From Pseudomonas sp. Z8(2022) (GTDB taxonomy: Bacteria; Pseudomonadota; Gammaproteobacteria; Pseudomonadales; Pseudomonadaceae), in NCBI RefSeq assembly GCF_025837155.1, contig NZ_CP107549.1, positions 3,286,001 to 3,350,000 on the forward strand: 64,000 bases of DNA, in the 5' to 3' direction. The first letter of the stretch is position 1. Each line of letters opens with the position of its first letter. A model generated the notes under the pieces. The model did not search any database, was not told the origin of the DNA, and saw only the letters and a list, made by a program, of their open reading frames with translations. This document shows positions 18,849 to 27,025 of the stretch, one piece after another. The translations under genes and the position numbers were made by a program.

Positions 18849-19847
18849 TCAGGGATCGACCTGCCCCATCAGCTCCGCCACCGACTCCGGACGGTTTGCA
18901 TAGCGCTGCGCCAGCACTGCACAAACCATCAGTTGGATCTGGTGGAACAGCATCAGCGGCAGGATCAGCATGCCGATTCCCGCGCCGGCGAACAGCACCT
19001 GGGCCATGGGCACGCCGGTTGCCAGGCTCTTCTTAGAGCCACAGAAGAGGATGGTGATGCGATCTTCCTGATTGAAGCCCAAGCGCTTGCCCAGCTGCGA
19101 GGTGCACAGCAGCACCAGCGCCAGCAGCACGCAGCAGACCAGCAGAAGGCCGCCCAAGGCCTGCAGCGGCACCTGGTGCCAGAGCCCCTCGACCACCGCC
19201 TCGCTGAATGCGCCATAGACCACCAGCAGGATCGAGCCCTGGTCGACGAACTTCAGCCAGTTCTTGTTGCGCGTCACCCAGCCGCCAATCCAGCGGCGGG
19301 CGATCTGCCCGGCAATGAATGGCAGCAGCAACTGCAGCGTGATCTTGCCGATCGCATCCAAGGTCGAGCCGCCGTCGCCTTGCGTGCCCAGCAGCAGCGC
19401 CACCAGCAACGGGGTGAGGAAGATGCCGAACAGGCTGGACGCCGCCGCGCTGCAGATCGCAGCCGGAATATTGCCGCGCGCCAGCGAGGTGAAGGCGATG
19501 GCCGACTGCACTGTGGCCGGCAGCGCGCAGAGGTACAGCACGCCAAGGTACAGCTCCGGGGTCACCAGGGGCGCCAGCAGCGGCTTGAGCGCCAGGCCGA
19601 GCAGGGGGAACAGCACGAAGGTGCAGGCGAAGATCAGCAGATGCAGACGCCAGTGCAGCGCACCGGCAATCACGGACTCGCGTGACAGCTTGGCGCCATG
19701 CAGGAAAAACAGCAGGGCGATGCCCAGGTTGGTGACCCAGGAAAACACCACCGCCGCCTGGCCGCTGACCGGCAACAGGCTGGCGCAGATGACCACGGCG
19801 AGCAGGCTCTGCGTGAACCGATCGGGGAGTAGGCTGGACAGGGACAT
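18849..19847 (-). CDS. Bile acid:sodium symporter-like (SBF_like) membrane protein
   Basis: About 332 residues from the ATG at 19847 (MSLSSLLPDRFTQSL), with nine to ten membrane spans. SBF-family signatures are GIALLFFLHGAKLSRESVI, LPATVQSAIAFTSLARGNIP and FCGSKKSLATGVPMA. The substrate is unknown; the family moves organic anions with sodium or protons. A divergent AraC regulator gene shares the 81 bp promoter gap, which contains a 24 bp palindrome, so it is probably induced by a small molecule that the regulator senses. Confidence 0.85.
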   Translation of the reverse strand: MSLSSLLPDRFTQSLLAVVICASLLPVSGQAAVVFSWVTNLGIALLFFLHGAKLSRESVIAGALHWRLHLLIFACTFVLFPLLGLALKPLLAPLVTPELYLGVLYLCALPATVQSAIAFTSLARGNIPAAICSAAASSLFGIFLTPLLVALLLGTQGDGGSTLDAIGKITLQLLLPFIAGQIARRWIGGWVTRNKNWLKFVDQGSILLVVYGAFSEAVVEGLWHQVPLQALGGLLLVCCVLLALVLLCTSQLGKRLGFNQEDRITILFCGSKKSLATGVPMAQVLFAGAGIGMLILPLMLFHQIQLMVCAVLAQRYANRPESVAELMGQVDP

Positions 19848-19875
19848 GAATGGTTCTCGTGCTTGTAGGACAGTG

Positions 19876-19899
19876 GGCGCGACACTATCGTGTTGCGCC
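19876..19899. promoter_or_regulatory. 24 bp operator-like palindrome between the transporter and araC-type genes
   Basis: From GGCGCGACAC at the left to GTGTTGCGCC at the right, 10 of 12 base pairs match across the centre. It lies 29 bp before the transporter start and 30 bp before the regulator start, so one bound regulator could control both. The AraC-type protein beside it is the obvious candidate. Confidence 0.55.
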
Positions 19900-19928
19900 A
19901 TTACCGACTAACGCCAAAGAGCCAGACA

Positions 19929-20723
19929 ATGCCGTCTAACGGACAGCAGAAACCCTTCCGCCGCAGCATCCCCGGGCTAAAGAGCCTACCCAGGCCGCTC
20001 TATGGACGCTTCGAGTCGCTGCCCAATCGCGCCCTCACCCATCGTCACAGCCACCCCTGGGTGCAGCTGTCCTATGCCATCGCCGGGGTGCTGGAAATCC
20101 ATACCGATGCCGGCCGTTTCGTTGCGCCGCCGCAGCGCGCCGTATGGATTCCCGCTGGCCTGCCGCACCGGGTGTTCAGCTCGCCGCACACCGAAATGCG
20201 CAGCCTGTACGTGGATTGCAGCGTGGCCACCCGGCCAGCCGACGGCTGTCAGGTGCTGCAGGTCAGCCCGCTGCTACGCGAGTTGATCAACGCGTTTAGC
20301 AACCTACCGGTGGCATACGATCAACAGGGCGAGCACGGTCGTCTGGCCCAGGTGCTGCTCGACCAGCTCAATGAGGCGCCGCCCGTTGACCTGATGCTGC
20401 CACTGCCCAAGGACTCTCGCCTGCGCGCTCTGTGCCGGCGCTTGCAGGCGCAGCTGGACGGCCAGGTCACCCTGGCGCAATGGAGCCAGCGTCTGGGCGT
20501 ATCTGAAAAAACTCTCAGTCGCCTGTTCCTGCGTGACACCGGACTGACCTTTCGTGCCTGGCGCCAGCGTCTGCGCTTATTCGGCGCGCTGACACCATTG
20601 GAGCAGGGCCAGCGGGTGACCGATGTGGCCCTGAGCTGCGGCTACGACTCAACCTCGGCCTTCATCGCTGCCTTTCGCCAGCAGTTCGGTTGTACTCCGG
20701 GTGAGTTTTTCCGCGGCGGCTGA
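19929..20723 (+). CDS. AraC-family regulator with cupin sensor (NimR-like)
   Basis: 264 residues from the ATG at 19929 (MPSNGQQKPFRRSIPG). The N-terminal cupin (about 30-120) has THRHSHPWVQLSYAIAGVLE and WIPAGLPHRV, so a metal or small ligand may bind. The C-terminal double HTH holds VTLAQWSQRLGVSEKTLSRL and VTDVALSCGYDSTSAFIAAF, ending FGCTPGEFF. It is divergent from the SBF-type transporter gene, as many such regulators are from the exporter or importer they control. The inducer cannot be read from the sequence. Confidence 0.85.
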   Translation: MPSNGQQKPFRRSIPGLKSLPRPLYGRFESLPNRALTHRHSHPWVQLSYAIAGVLEIHTDAGRFVAPPQRAVWIPAGLPHRVFSSPHTEMRSLYVDCSVATRPADGCQVLQVSPLLRELINAFSNLPVAYDQQGEHGRLAQVLLDQLNEAPPVDLMLPLPKDSRLRALCRRLQAQLDGQVTLAQWSQRLGVSEKTLSRLFLRDTGLTFRAWRQRLRLFGALTPLEQGQRVTDVALSCGYDSTSAFIAAFRQQFGCTPGEFFRGG

Positions 20724-21057
20724 GCTACAGGACTGGCATCAGGTACAGCCCACATTTCAGCACCATCCCAGGCCAGCAGGTTGCATCCCAGTCTTGCCTT
20801 GCTGCCTGGAGCAATGTCCGCTTCTGGCCGGAAGCGGACGGTACAAAACTGGACCTGGGTTCATCTTGACCGGACGCACCAATGTCTGTAACGCCTTCAT
20901 TTGAGGTTTAGGGTCCGATCCTCGCCTAGCCATGGCGCAGTTCGATTAGAACTGCGCCACATACGCAGCCCCAAATGGCGCAGTTCATTAAACTGCGCCA
21001 AGTCATCAACGCTCGCGAACGCTGCGATGCTGCTGGCTCGAAATCAAAAAACAACAG
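20724..21057. repeat. Gene-free gap with two tandem hairpins sharing one stem
   Basis: No ORF is convincing. TGGCGCAGTTC-gatta-GAACTGCGCCA (20933-20959) and TGGCGCAGTT-catta-AACTGCGCCA (20976-21000) are perfect hairpins with the same ten-base stem and five-base loops, 43 bp apart. They lie just past the 3' end of the IMPase gene. TGTCCGCTTCTGGCC (20815-20829) recurs inverted at 2675-2689. No T-run follows either hairpin, so they are not classic terminators. Confidence 0.6.
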
Positions 21058-21861
21058 CTACTCAAACAGTCGACTCCACTCTCGGCTCACCAGTGATCGA
21101 CAGATAACTGGTGAACCTCCGAAGCACCGATGCGAGACCGTCTTCAGTTGTGTCTCTGCCACGTATGAAATCTCTTCTCCGTCCTGATTGAGAAGGACGC
21201 CTCCAGCACCTTTTAGCAATGCGTGTCCTGCTACCACATCATGTGCGGAAACCTGAACAAGTGACACACCAGCAACCCCATCACCTGCAGCTACACGAGC
21301 TAACCGGTAGGCAATGCTTGGCATCGCGACAAATCTACCCGGAGCACACAATTCAGAATTTAGCTCTGGCTTCATCCTGGCAGCAGTACTGACCATTACT
21401 TGACTGTCTGAACTCCACTCCTGCTTTGACAGATGCGCGTCAACCGGTTCGCCATTACGCAGCACCGATGGCATGCCTTTAGCCCAGGCGATGCAGTCAG
21501 CAGGGCACCCTTCCAGCACAGGCGCATACACCACACCGAGAACAGGCTGAGCATTTTCAAGTAGTCCTACCGAAATGGCAGAGCCCTTGAACCCCTTCAA
21601 AAAGTCAGCAGTCCCATCGTTAGGATCGACTACCCAGCAGAACGGGGCACCGGTCAGCGAATGTCCTGTTTCCTCGCCCCAGAAATCCCCATCCAATAGG
21701 TCCAGCAGGCAAGGCCGCAATAGAGCCTCGATTTCTACATCAACATCCGCTTTATCACCTGCACCGCGAGGGCCCTCAGGACGCTGCCACTCTGCGACTA
21801 GAAGCTCGCCAGCCCTAGTGACCGCCTGGATGACCCCGGAGAGCACCGATGAATAATCCAT
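21058..21861 (-). CDS. Inositol monophosphatase-family (CysQ-like) phosphatase
   Basis: This is a 267-residue protein with the Li+-sensitive phosphatase metal site: GEE at 62-64, DPNDGT at 79-84, and the C-terminal AHDVVAGHALLKGAGG with Asp208. Substrate could be inositol phosphate, PAP or another small phosphate; sequence does not decide. It follows hipA-hipB on the same strand after a 48 bp gap, so it is probably the third gene of that unit. It is not the housekeeping suhB or cysQ context. Codon use looks less GC-biased than in the flanking core genes. Confidence 0.82.
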   Translation of the reverse strand: MDYSSVLSGVIQAVTRAGELLVAEWQRPEGPRGAGDKADVDVEIEALLRPCLLDLLDGDFWGEETGHSLTGAPFCWVVDPNDGTADFLKGFKGSAISVGLLENAQPVLGVVYAPVLEGCPADCIAWAKGMPSVLRNGEPVDAHLSKQEWSSDSQVMVSTAARMKPELNSELCAPGRFVAMPSIAYRLARVAAGDGVAGVSLVQVSAHDVVAGHALLKGAGGVLLNQDGEEISYVAETQLKTVSHRCFGGSPVICRSLVSREWSRLFE

Positions 21862-21909
21862 TTGCTTTCTCCAGCGCTCATCCAGCCTTAAGAACCAGCA
21901 TGCAGCCGC

Positions 21910-22176
21910 TCAACGCGGAGTCTTCGGCACAATGCCGACCTGCATGCCAAAGGGATTAAACACACTGTTCAACGTCTGAACCGTCGGGTTGCTCTCATCC
22001 AGTTCAAGCTGTCGCAAGGCACGCAAGGACAGCTTGCACATCTGTGCAAATCTGGCCTGCTGCAAGCCAGTCACCTCCTTCCGAAGACGCCGTACAGCTC
22101 CTCCGATTGTGATCTCGCCGCTAGCCAACTGCTGCTGCAGCTCATTCAAAATGCGATTGCGCTCAAGAATGTCCAT
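21910..22176 (-). CDS. HipB-like antitoxin, XRE-type HTH
   Basis: 88 residues from the ATG at 22176, which overlaps the hipA stop by one base (TAATG); a GTG at 22191 is an alternative. The N-terminal half is helical (MDILERNRILNELQQQLASG). The HTH covers about 40-70 (ARFAQMCKLSLRALRQLELD, then ESNPTVQTLNSVFNPFGMQV). It should neutralise HipA and repress the unit by binding the repeats upstream of hipA. Position after the toxin is the reverse of E. coli hipBA. Confidence 0.8.
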   Translation of the reverse strand: MDILERNRILNELQQQLASGEITIGGAVRRLRKEVTGLQQARFAQMCKLSLRALRQLELDESNPTVQTLNSVFNPFGMQVGIVPKTPR

Positions 22177-23501
22177 TAGACCAACCCCCACTGGTTCAGC
22201 CGCTGCCGGAGATTTCTCAGGGCTATACGAGGGTGACTCATAGTCGAATCGGGAAGCCCTTCTGCACTCAGCAAGTCAGGTAACGCAAGGAACTCCTGAG
22301 CTGCCAACCGCAGCCGTTGGAACAGGTCATCAGCATCAACCCACTCTGAGACCTCATCACAGGCAGCTCTCCAGTTGACCTCACCTGCCAGCTCGATGTG
22401 CTTTGGCCACTTCGTCGTACGCGTTACACCTTCCTCGTCCATGACCATGGGTGCCAGGTCGTAGATTGGCGCTAAGCGAACCCCTTGCTCGCAACGAAGA
22501 ATCGCGGTGTTGCGTCCGTGGTTGTCCGAATTGCCGAGTATCTGATTCAGCAGATCACGTCGCATGTATTCAAATATCAGGTCGCCGACCTGCTGTTCCT
22601 GCCCAACAGCTCGCCACAGTTCGACCAGCTTCTCTAGTACCTGCGTATGCAGCATATAGCTACCCGCCTCGGTTACACCGCATAGCGAGTACATGGACTC
22701 AACAGCAGTTCGGCTAACCCCTGCCGGGCCAACCTCCCGATCAAAGCGATGCATCCAGAGACTGGGCTTATTGCCCTCCTCCAATGCCAGCCCTTCAGCT
22801 GCAACCGTATCTATTCCGAGCTGCTGGACAGCGCGATAGAAGCAGTACTCGCTGCGCAGAATATCCTGATCGGTCTGACTGGCTTTATTACGCGCAAACT
22901 TAACAAACCAATGCTGAGCAGCATCTGCATCTGGCAGCACGGCATCTGGATGCAAGGCGCCCTGCCGATCTTCTGTCAGCAATAGCTTGGGGGCCTCACC
23001 ACCAGCCCCTGTCGCCCCACCAATAGCTGCGCCCTGTTCATATGCGTACTCTAGGAACCGCACGTCCCGACTAATAACCTCATCGCGCGTGAAGCCGAGC
23101 ACTGGACTGCCCGCAATCGCCTCCACAGACTCCTTGATGCGCAGATTGCCAATTGGCGCCGGCGTGCAACGCCCAAGGAGGTAGAGGTCAAGATTGAGCC
23201 CCTCGGGCCGCTCGCCTCCCAAACGCTTCAGTAGAAAGCGTCTTGCCGCACCAGACGGCAGAATGTCCAAGAGAAATGCAGGCGCTTTCTTGTCTCGCCA
23301 AGAGTCCCAACCGAGGGGATAAGCTGCACTGACAGCCACATTCAGCCGATTGCCGACAAACTCCAAGGAGTCAACCAAGTAGCCCTGCTGGTACCCATAA
23401 GCGCAAACGCCCTCCAGCCCCTCCTCGGGCTGCTCGAAACAGATCGCCATGGCATCACGCCACTGGCCATCCGTATAAACCTGCAATGTAAGATTATGCA
23501 T
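22176..23501 (-). CDS. HipA-family serine/threonine kinase toxin
   Basis: 441 residues from the ATG at 23501. An N-terminal HipA_N subdomain covers about 1-110 (FLLDILPSGAARRFLLKRLG). The glycine-rich loop GGATGAGGEAPKLL (161-174), Lys201 in HWFVKFAR, the catalytic loop GNSDNHGRN (323-331) and YDLAP at 347-351 complete the kinase core. E. coli HipA inactivates glutamyl-tRNA synthetase; the target here is not known. All core residues are present, so the kinase should be active. A TTG at 23516 could extend it by five residues. It is first in the hipA-hipB-IMPase unit. Confidence 0.88.
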   Translation of the reverse strand: MHNLTLQVYTDGQWRDAMAICFEQPEEGLEGVCAYGYQQGYLVDSLEFVGNRLNVAVSAAYPLGWDSWRDKKAPAFLLDILPSGAARRFLLKRLGGERPEGLNLDLYLLGRCTPAPIGNLRIKESVEAIAGSPVLGFTRDEVISRDVRFLEYAYEQGAAIGGATGAGGEAPKLLLTEDRQGALHPDAVLPDADAAQHWFVKFARNKASQTDQDILRSEYCFYRAVQQLGIDTVAAEGLALEEGNKPSLWMHRFDREVGPAGVSRTAVESMYSLCGVTEAGSYMLHTQVLEKLVELWRAVGQEQQVGDLIFEYMRRDLLNQILGNSDNHGRNTAILRCEQGVRLAPIYDLAPMVMDEEGVTRTTKWPKHIELAGEVNWRAACDEVSEWVDADDLFQRLRLAAQEFLALPDLLSAEGLPDSTMSHPRIALRNLRQRLNQWGLV

Positions 23502-23517
23502 ACCAGCCACCGGCAAC

Positions 23518-23609
23518 TTAATGCCTAAACCTTAGACAAACGGCCACATAAAGGCAATTTAATGCCTAATTTACCGCATATGAGGCCGAGAAACAGGCAT
23601 TAAAATGCC
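23518..23609. promoter_or_regulatory. Operator-like TTAATGCC repeats before hipA
   Basis: TTAATGCCTAA occurs at 23518-23528 and again at 23559-23569; the second is part of AGGCA-N6-TGCCT (23552-23567). GGCATTAAAATGCC (23596-23609) is a palindrome made of two such halves. Three sites within 92 bp, right upstream of the toxin gene, suggest cooperative repression by the HipB-like protein. This is inference from symmetry and location. Confidence 0.6.
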
Positions 23610-23828
23610 CAATACACAGAGACTAGTTACAGATCCAAAAGTAAATTCTCGGGTTCAAATCCCAACTGCGAGTTGAACCTGGCACCTGCATACGTCTAGC
23701 TACCGCCCTGCGCGAGAGTTTTTGACTGCACTCTTGTGCGCTCAAGCAACCCGCCTATCTGACTTCAGAGTGAAATCTGCCAAACCTTTAGAAAAGGACT
23801 ACGTCCTATTCGATGGAGCCGGCCCCCA
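23610..23828. other. Gap with tRNA T-arm-like scrap
   Basis: TCTCGGGTTCAAATCCCAAC (23647-23666) resembles a tRNA T-arm with loop TTCAAAT, but only three or four pairs form cleanly and no acceptor, D or anticodon arm is found. It may be a tRNA 3' fragment left by integration of the hip cassette, or chance. The rest of the gap shows nothing recognisable. Confidence 0.25.
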
Positions 23829-24032
23829 GCTGAGACAACACGCCGATGGAAACGGCTGTTCCGCAGCCTGAACGACGAGCTGCATGACAGCCAGAGAGGT
23901 GCAGCGGGACATCAGCAGTTACTTGACGCATCGGTATAACTGGTTGAGGCCTCATCAGGCCAATGCTGGACTGCCGCCCGCTGTAGCCGAAGAAGAACTC
24001 AACCCACTGTCCGGGATGGCTTGACCACTACA
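23829..24032 (+). mobile_element. Decayed 3' end of an IS3-family element
   Basis: The plus strand carries degraded transposase OrfB codons: DNTPME, then after an extra A RLFRSLND, and after another break THRYNWLRPHQANAGLPPAV and a stop at 24022-24024. It then ends in GACCACTACA (24023-24032), the same terminal repeat as the intact IS at 10915-12156. Sequence differs from that IS (for example LRPHQANAGL against [10 protein letters not shown]), so it is a relative, not a copy. The 5' part is lost. Confidence 0.8.
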
Positions 24033-24169
24033 CCTGGCACAGGCTCGGCGACCGCTACCTGAACAGCGTCTCCTTCACCGCCAGTCCGTCTGGTAGGCCG
24101 CCAAGCAAGACAGCCCGCCGAAAACCCGGATAATGGCGGCCATTTTGTTTTGCTTGCCGGTGCCATTCC

Positions 24170-26368
24170 ATGGAAATCAAGGTCAACTTTCTCGACAACC
24201 TTCGCCTGGAGGCCAAGTTCGACGACTTCACGGTGATCGCCGATCAGCCGATTCGCTACAAGGGCGACGGTTCGGCGCCGGGGCCGTTCGACTATTTCCT
24301 CGCGTCCTCGGCGCTGTGCGCGGCGTACTTCGTCAAGCTGTACTGCCAGACGCGCGACATTCCCACCGAGAACATCCGCCTGTCGCAGAACAACATCGTC
24401 GACCCGGAAAACCGCTACGCGCAGATCTTCAAGATCCAGGTCGAACTGCCGGCGGACATTTCCGAGAAAGACCGCCAAGGCATCCTGCGCTCCATCGACC
24501 GCTGCACGGTGAAGAAGGTGGTGCAGCAGGGTCCCGAGTTCATCATCGAGGAAGTCGACAACCTCGACGCCGATGCCCAGGCGCTGCTGATGCCGGTGAG
24601 CGACACCACCACCTACATTCCGGGCAAGGACCTGCCGCTGGAGCAGACCATCGCCAACATGTCGGGCATCCTCGCGGATCTCGGGATGAAGATCGAGATC
24701 GCTTCCTGGCGCAACATCGTTCCCAACGTCTGGTCGCTGCATATTCGCGACGCGCAGTCGAACCTGTGCTTCACCAACGGCAAGGGTGCGACCAAGGAAA
24801 GCGCCCTGGCCTCGGCGCTGGGCGAGTTCATCGAGCGGCTGAACTGCAACTTCTTCTACAACGATCAGTTCTGGGGCGAGGACATCGCGAGCGCCGAGTT
24901 CGTCCATTACCCTAACGAGCGCTGGTTCAAGCCGGGCCCGAAGGACGCGCTGCCCGAGGAAATCCTCGACGAGCACTGCCGGGCCATCTTCGATCCGGAC
25001 GGCGAGCTGCGCGGCTCGCACCTGTACGACACCAACTCGGGCAACACCCTGCGCGGCATCTGTTCGCTGCCCTTCGTGCGCCAGAGCGATGGCGAAACGG
25101 TGTATTTCCCGTCCAACCTGATCGAGAACCTGTACCTGTCCAACGGCATGAGCGCCGGTAATACTCTGGCCGAGGCGCAGGTGCAATGCCTGTCGGAAAT
25201 CTTCGAGCGGGCGGTCAAGCGCGAGATTCTGGAGAACGAGCTGTGCCTGCCGGATGTGCCGCAGGACGTGCTGGCCAAGTACCCGACCATCGTCGCCGGC
25301 ATCCAGGGTCTGGAGGAGCAAGGCTTTCCGGTACTGGTCAAGGATGCCTCGCTGGGCGGTGAATTCCCAGTGATGTGCGTGACCCTGATGAACCCGCGCA
25401 CCGGCGGCGTGTTCGCCTCCTTCGGCGCGCACCCGAGCCTGGAAGTGGCGCTGGAGCGCAGCCTCACCGAACTGCTGCAGGGGCGCAGCTTCGAAGGCCT
25501 CAACGATCTGCCGCAGCCGACCTTCGACAGCCTGGCGCTGACCGAGCCGAACAACTTCGTCGAGCACTTCATCGACTCCAGCGGCGTGGTGTCGTGGCGC
25601 TTCTTCGGCGCCACGCCAGACTTCGAATTCGTCGAGTGGGATTTCTCCGGTGAAGGCAGCGATTCCAACGAGCAGGAAGCCGCGACCCTGTTCGGCATCC
25701 TCGAGAACATGGGCAAGGAGGTCTACGTGGCCACCTATGACGACCTCGGTGCCAACGCCTGCCGCATCCTGGTGCCGGGCTACTCGGAGATCTATCCGGT
25801 CGAGGACCTGATCTGGGACAACACCAACAAGGCCCTGCTGTTCCGCAAGGACATCCTCAACCTGCACGCCCTGAGCGACCGCGAGCTCAAGTCGCTGCTA
25901 CGCAACCTGAACAACAGCGAAGTCGACGACTACACCGACATCACCACACTGATCGGTGTCGAGTTCGACGACAACACCGTGTGGGGCCAGCTGACCATTC
26001 TCGAGCTGAAGCTGCTGATCAACCTGGCGCTGAAGAAATACGACGACGCCAAGGAGCTGGTGGAGATGTTCCTGCAGTACAACGACAACACCGTCGAGCG
26101 CGGGCTGTTCTACCAGGCGGTCAACGCCGTGCTGGAAATCCAGCTGGATGACGACCTTGAGCTGGCCGACTACGAGCACAACCTGCGGCGCATGTTCGGC
26201 AACGAGCGCATGGATGCGGTGATCGGCTCGGTAGACGCCAGCGTACGCTTCCATGGTCTGACCCCGACCAGCATGAAGCTCGAAGGCCTGGACAAGCACC
26301 TGCGCCTGATCGACAGCTACAAGAAACTGCACGCCGCTCGCGCCAAAGCGGCCGGGCTGGCGGGCTGA
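24170..26368 (+). CDS. OsmC domain-YcaO domain fusion protein
   Basis: This is a 732-residue protein. An OsmC-like domain covers about 1-140 (APGPFDYFLASSALCAAYFV, with the Cys of the ALCAAYF helix and CTVKKVVQQGPEF). A YcaO domain follows from about 150 to 560 (GKGATKESALASALGEFIER, LSNGMSAGNTLAEAQVQCLS with EIFERAVK, SFGAHPSLEVALERSLTELL). YcaO enzymes use ATP to activate backbone amides; E. coli YcaO affects RimO-dependent methylthiolation of S12. The C-terminus is helical and TPR-like. mobA-like follows at 2 bp. The start ATG at 24170 has only a weak ribosome site. Confidence 0.88.
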   Translation: MEIKVNFLDNLRLEAKFDDFTVIADQPIRYKGDGSAPGPFDYFLASSALCAAYFVKLYCQTRDIPTENIRLSQNNIVDPENRYAQIFKIQVELPADISEKDRQGILRSIDRCTVKKVVQQGPEFIIEEVDNLDADAQALLMPVSDTTTYIPGKDLPLEQTIANMSGILADLGMKIEIASWRNIVPNVWSLHIRDAQSNLCFTNGKGATKESALASALGEFIERLNCNFFYNDQFWGEDIASAEFVHYPNERWFKPGPKDALPEEILDEHCRAIFDPDGELRGSHLYDTNSGNTLRGICSLPFVRQSDGETVYFPSNLIENLYLSNGMSAGNTLAEAQVQCLSEIFERAVKREILENELCLPDVPQDVLAKYPTIVAGIQGLEEQGFPVLVKDASLGGEFPVMCVTLMNPRTGGVFASFGAHPSLEVALERSLTELLQGRSFEGLNDLPQPTFDSLALTEPNNFVEHFIDSSGVVSWRFFGATPDFEFVEWDFSGEGSDSNEQEAATLFGILENMGKEVYVATYDDLGANACRILVPGYSEIYPVEDLIWDNTNKALLFRKDILNLHALSDRELKSLLRNLNNSEVDDYTDITTLIGVEFDDNTVWGQLTILELKLLINLALKKYDDAKELVEMFLQYNDNTVERGLFYQAVNAVLEIQLDDDLELADYEHNLRRMFGNERMDAVIGSVDASVRFHGLTPTSMKLEGLDKHLRLIDSYKKLHAARAKAAGLAG

Positions 26369-26370
26369 GC

Positions 26371-26958
26371 ATGCACGCCGACGTCGCGGCCTTGATGCTG
26401 GCGGCCGGCTACAGCCGCCGCTTCGGCAGCGACAAACGGCGTCTGCAATTGTCCGACGGACGCTCGCTGCTCAGCGCCAGCCTGGCCCTGCCCTGCGCCC
26501 TGCTGCACGAAGTGTGGCTGGTGCTGCGCCCGAACGACGATGCCGCCGAACTGGCGTTGCCCGAGGGCATCAGGCTGGTGCAGCATCCAGCAACGGCGCA
26601 GGGCATGGGCCACAGCCTAGCCGCCGGCATCACGCGCTTGCAGGCCGAATCCTCGGCGCAGGCCGTGGCGATCTTTCTCGCCGACATGCCGCATATTCGC
26701 CGCGAAAGCCTCGAAGCCCTGCTGGCTTGCGCCAACGCGGGCAACATCGTCCAGCCGAGCTATCAGGGCAAACGCGGCCATCCGGTACTCTTCGGCCGCG
26801 ACTTCTGGCCCCAGCTCTCCCGCTTGAGCGGCGATGCCGGCGCCCGCACCCTGCTGCAGGAAAATACCCAGGCCGTGCAACTCGTCGAGCTGGATGATCC
26901 CGGCGTGCTGCAGGACATCGACAGCGCCGCAGACGGCCAACGCCTGCAACAAGGCTGA
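26371..26958 (+). CDS. MobA/MocA-like nucleotidyltransferase
   Basis: This 195-residue GT-A fold NTP-transferase has LMLAAGYSRRFGSDKR at residues 9-24 (the nucleotide loop with L-A-A-G), AIFLADMPHIRRESL (metal-binding Asp at about 106) and GHPVLFGRDFW. It resembles MocA-type molybdopterin cytidylyl- or guanylyltransferases. It begins 2 bp after the ycaO stop, so the two are translated together, though no functional link is known. A GCCTGCGCAGGC hairpin with a following T-rich run (26970-26985) may end the transcript. Confidence 0.82.
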   Translation: MHADVAALMLAAGYSRRFGSDKRRLQLSDGRSLLSASLALPCALLHEVWLVLRPNDDAAELALPEGIRLVQHPATAQGMGHSLAAGITRLQAESSAQAVAIFLADMPHIRRESLEALLACANAGNIVQPSYQGKRGHPVLFGRDFWPQLSRLSGDAGARTLLQENTQAVQLVELDDPGVLQDIDSAADGQRLQQG

Positions 26959-27025
26959 GATGCCCTTACGCCTGCGCAGGCCTTTCCTCTAGACTGCGTC
27001 CAGTTCTTCCCAGCCGAGCCCCGCC

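Noticed and set aside
23641..23672. Possible tRNA gene
   Set aside because: Only a T-arm-like piece is present and its stem pairs poorly; no acceptor, D or anticodon arm.
23999..25867. 622-codon minus-strand frame opposite osmC-ycaO
   Set aside because: Shadow of a strongly coding plus-strand gene; no recognisable domain.
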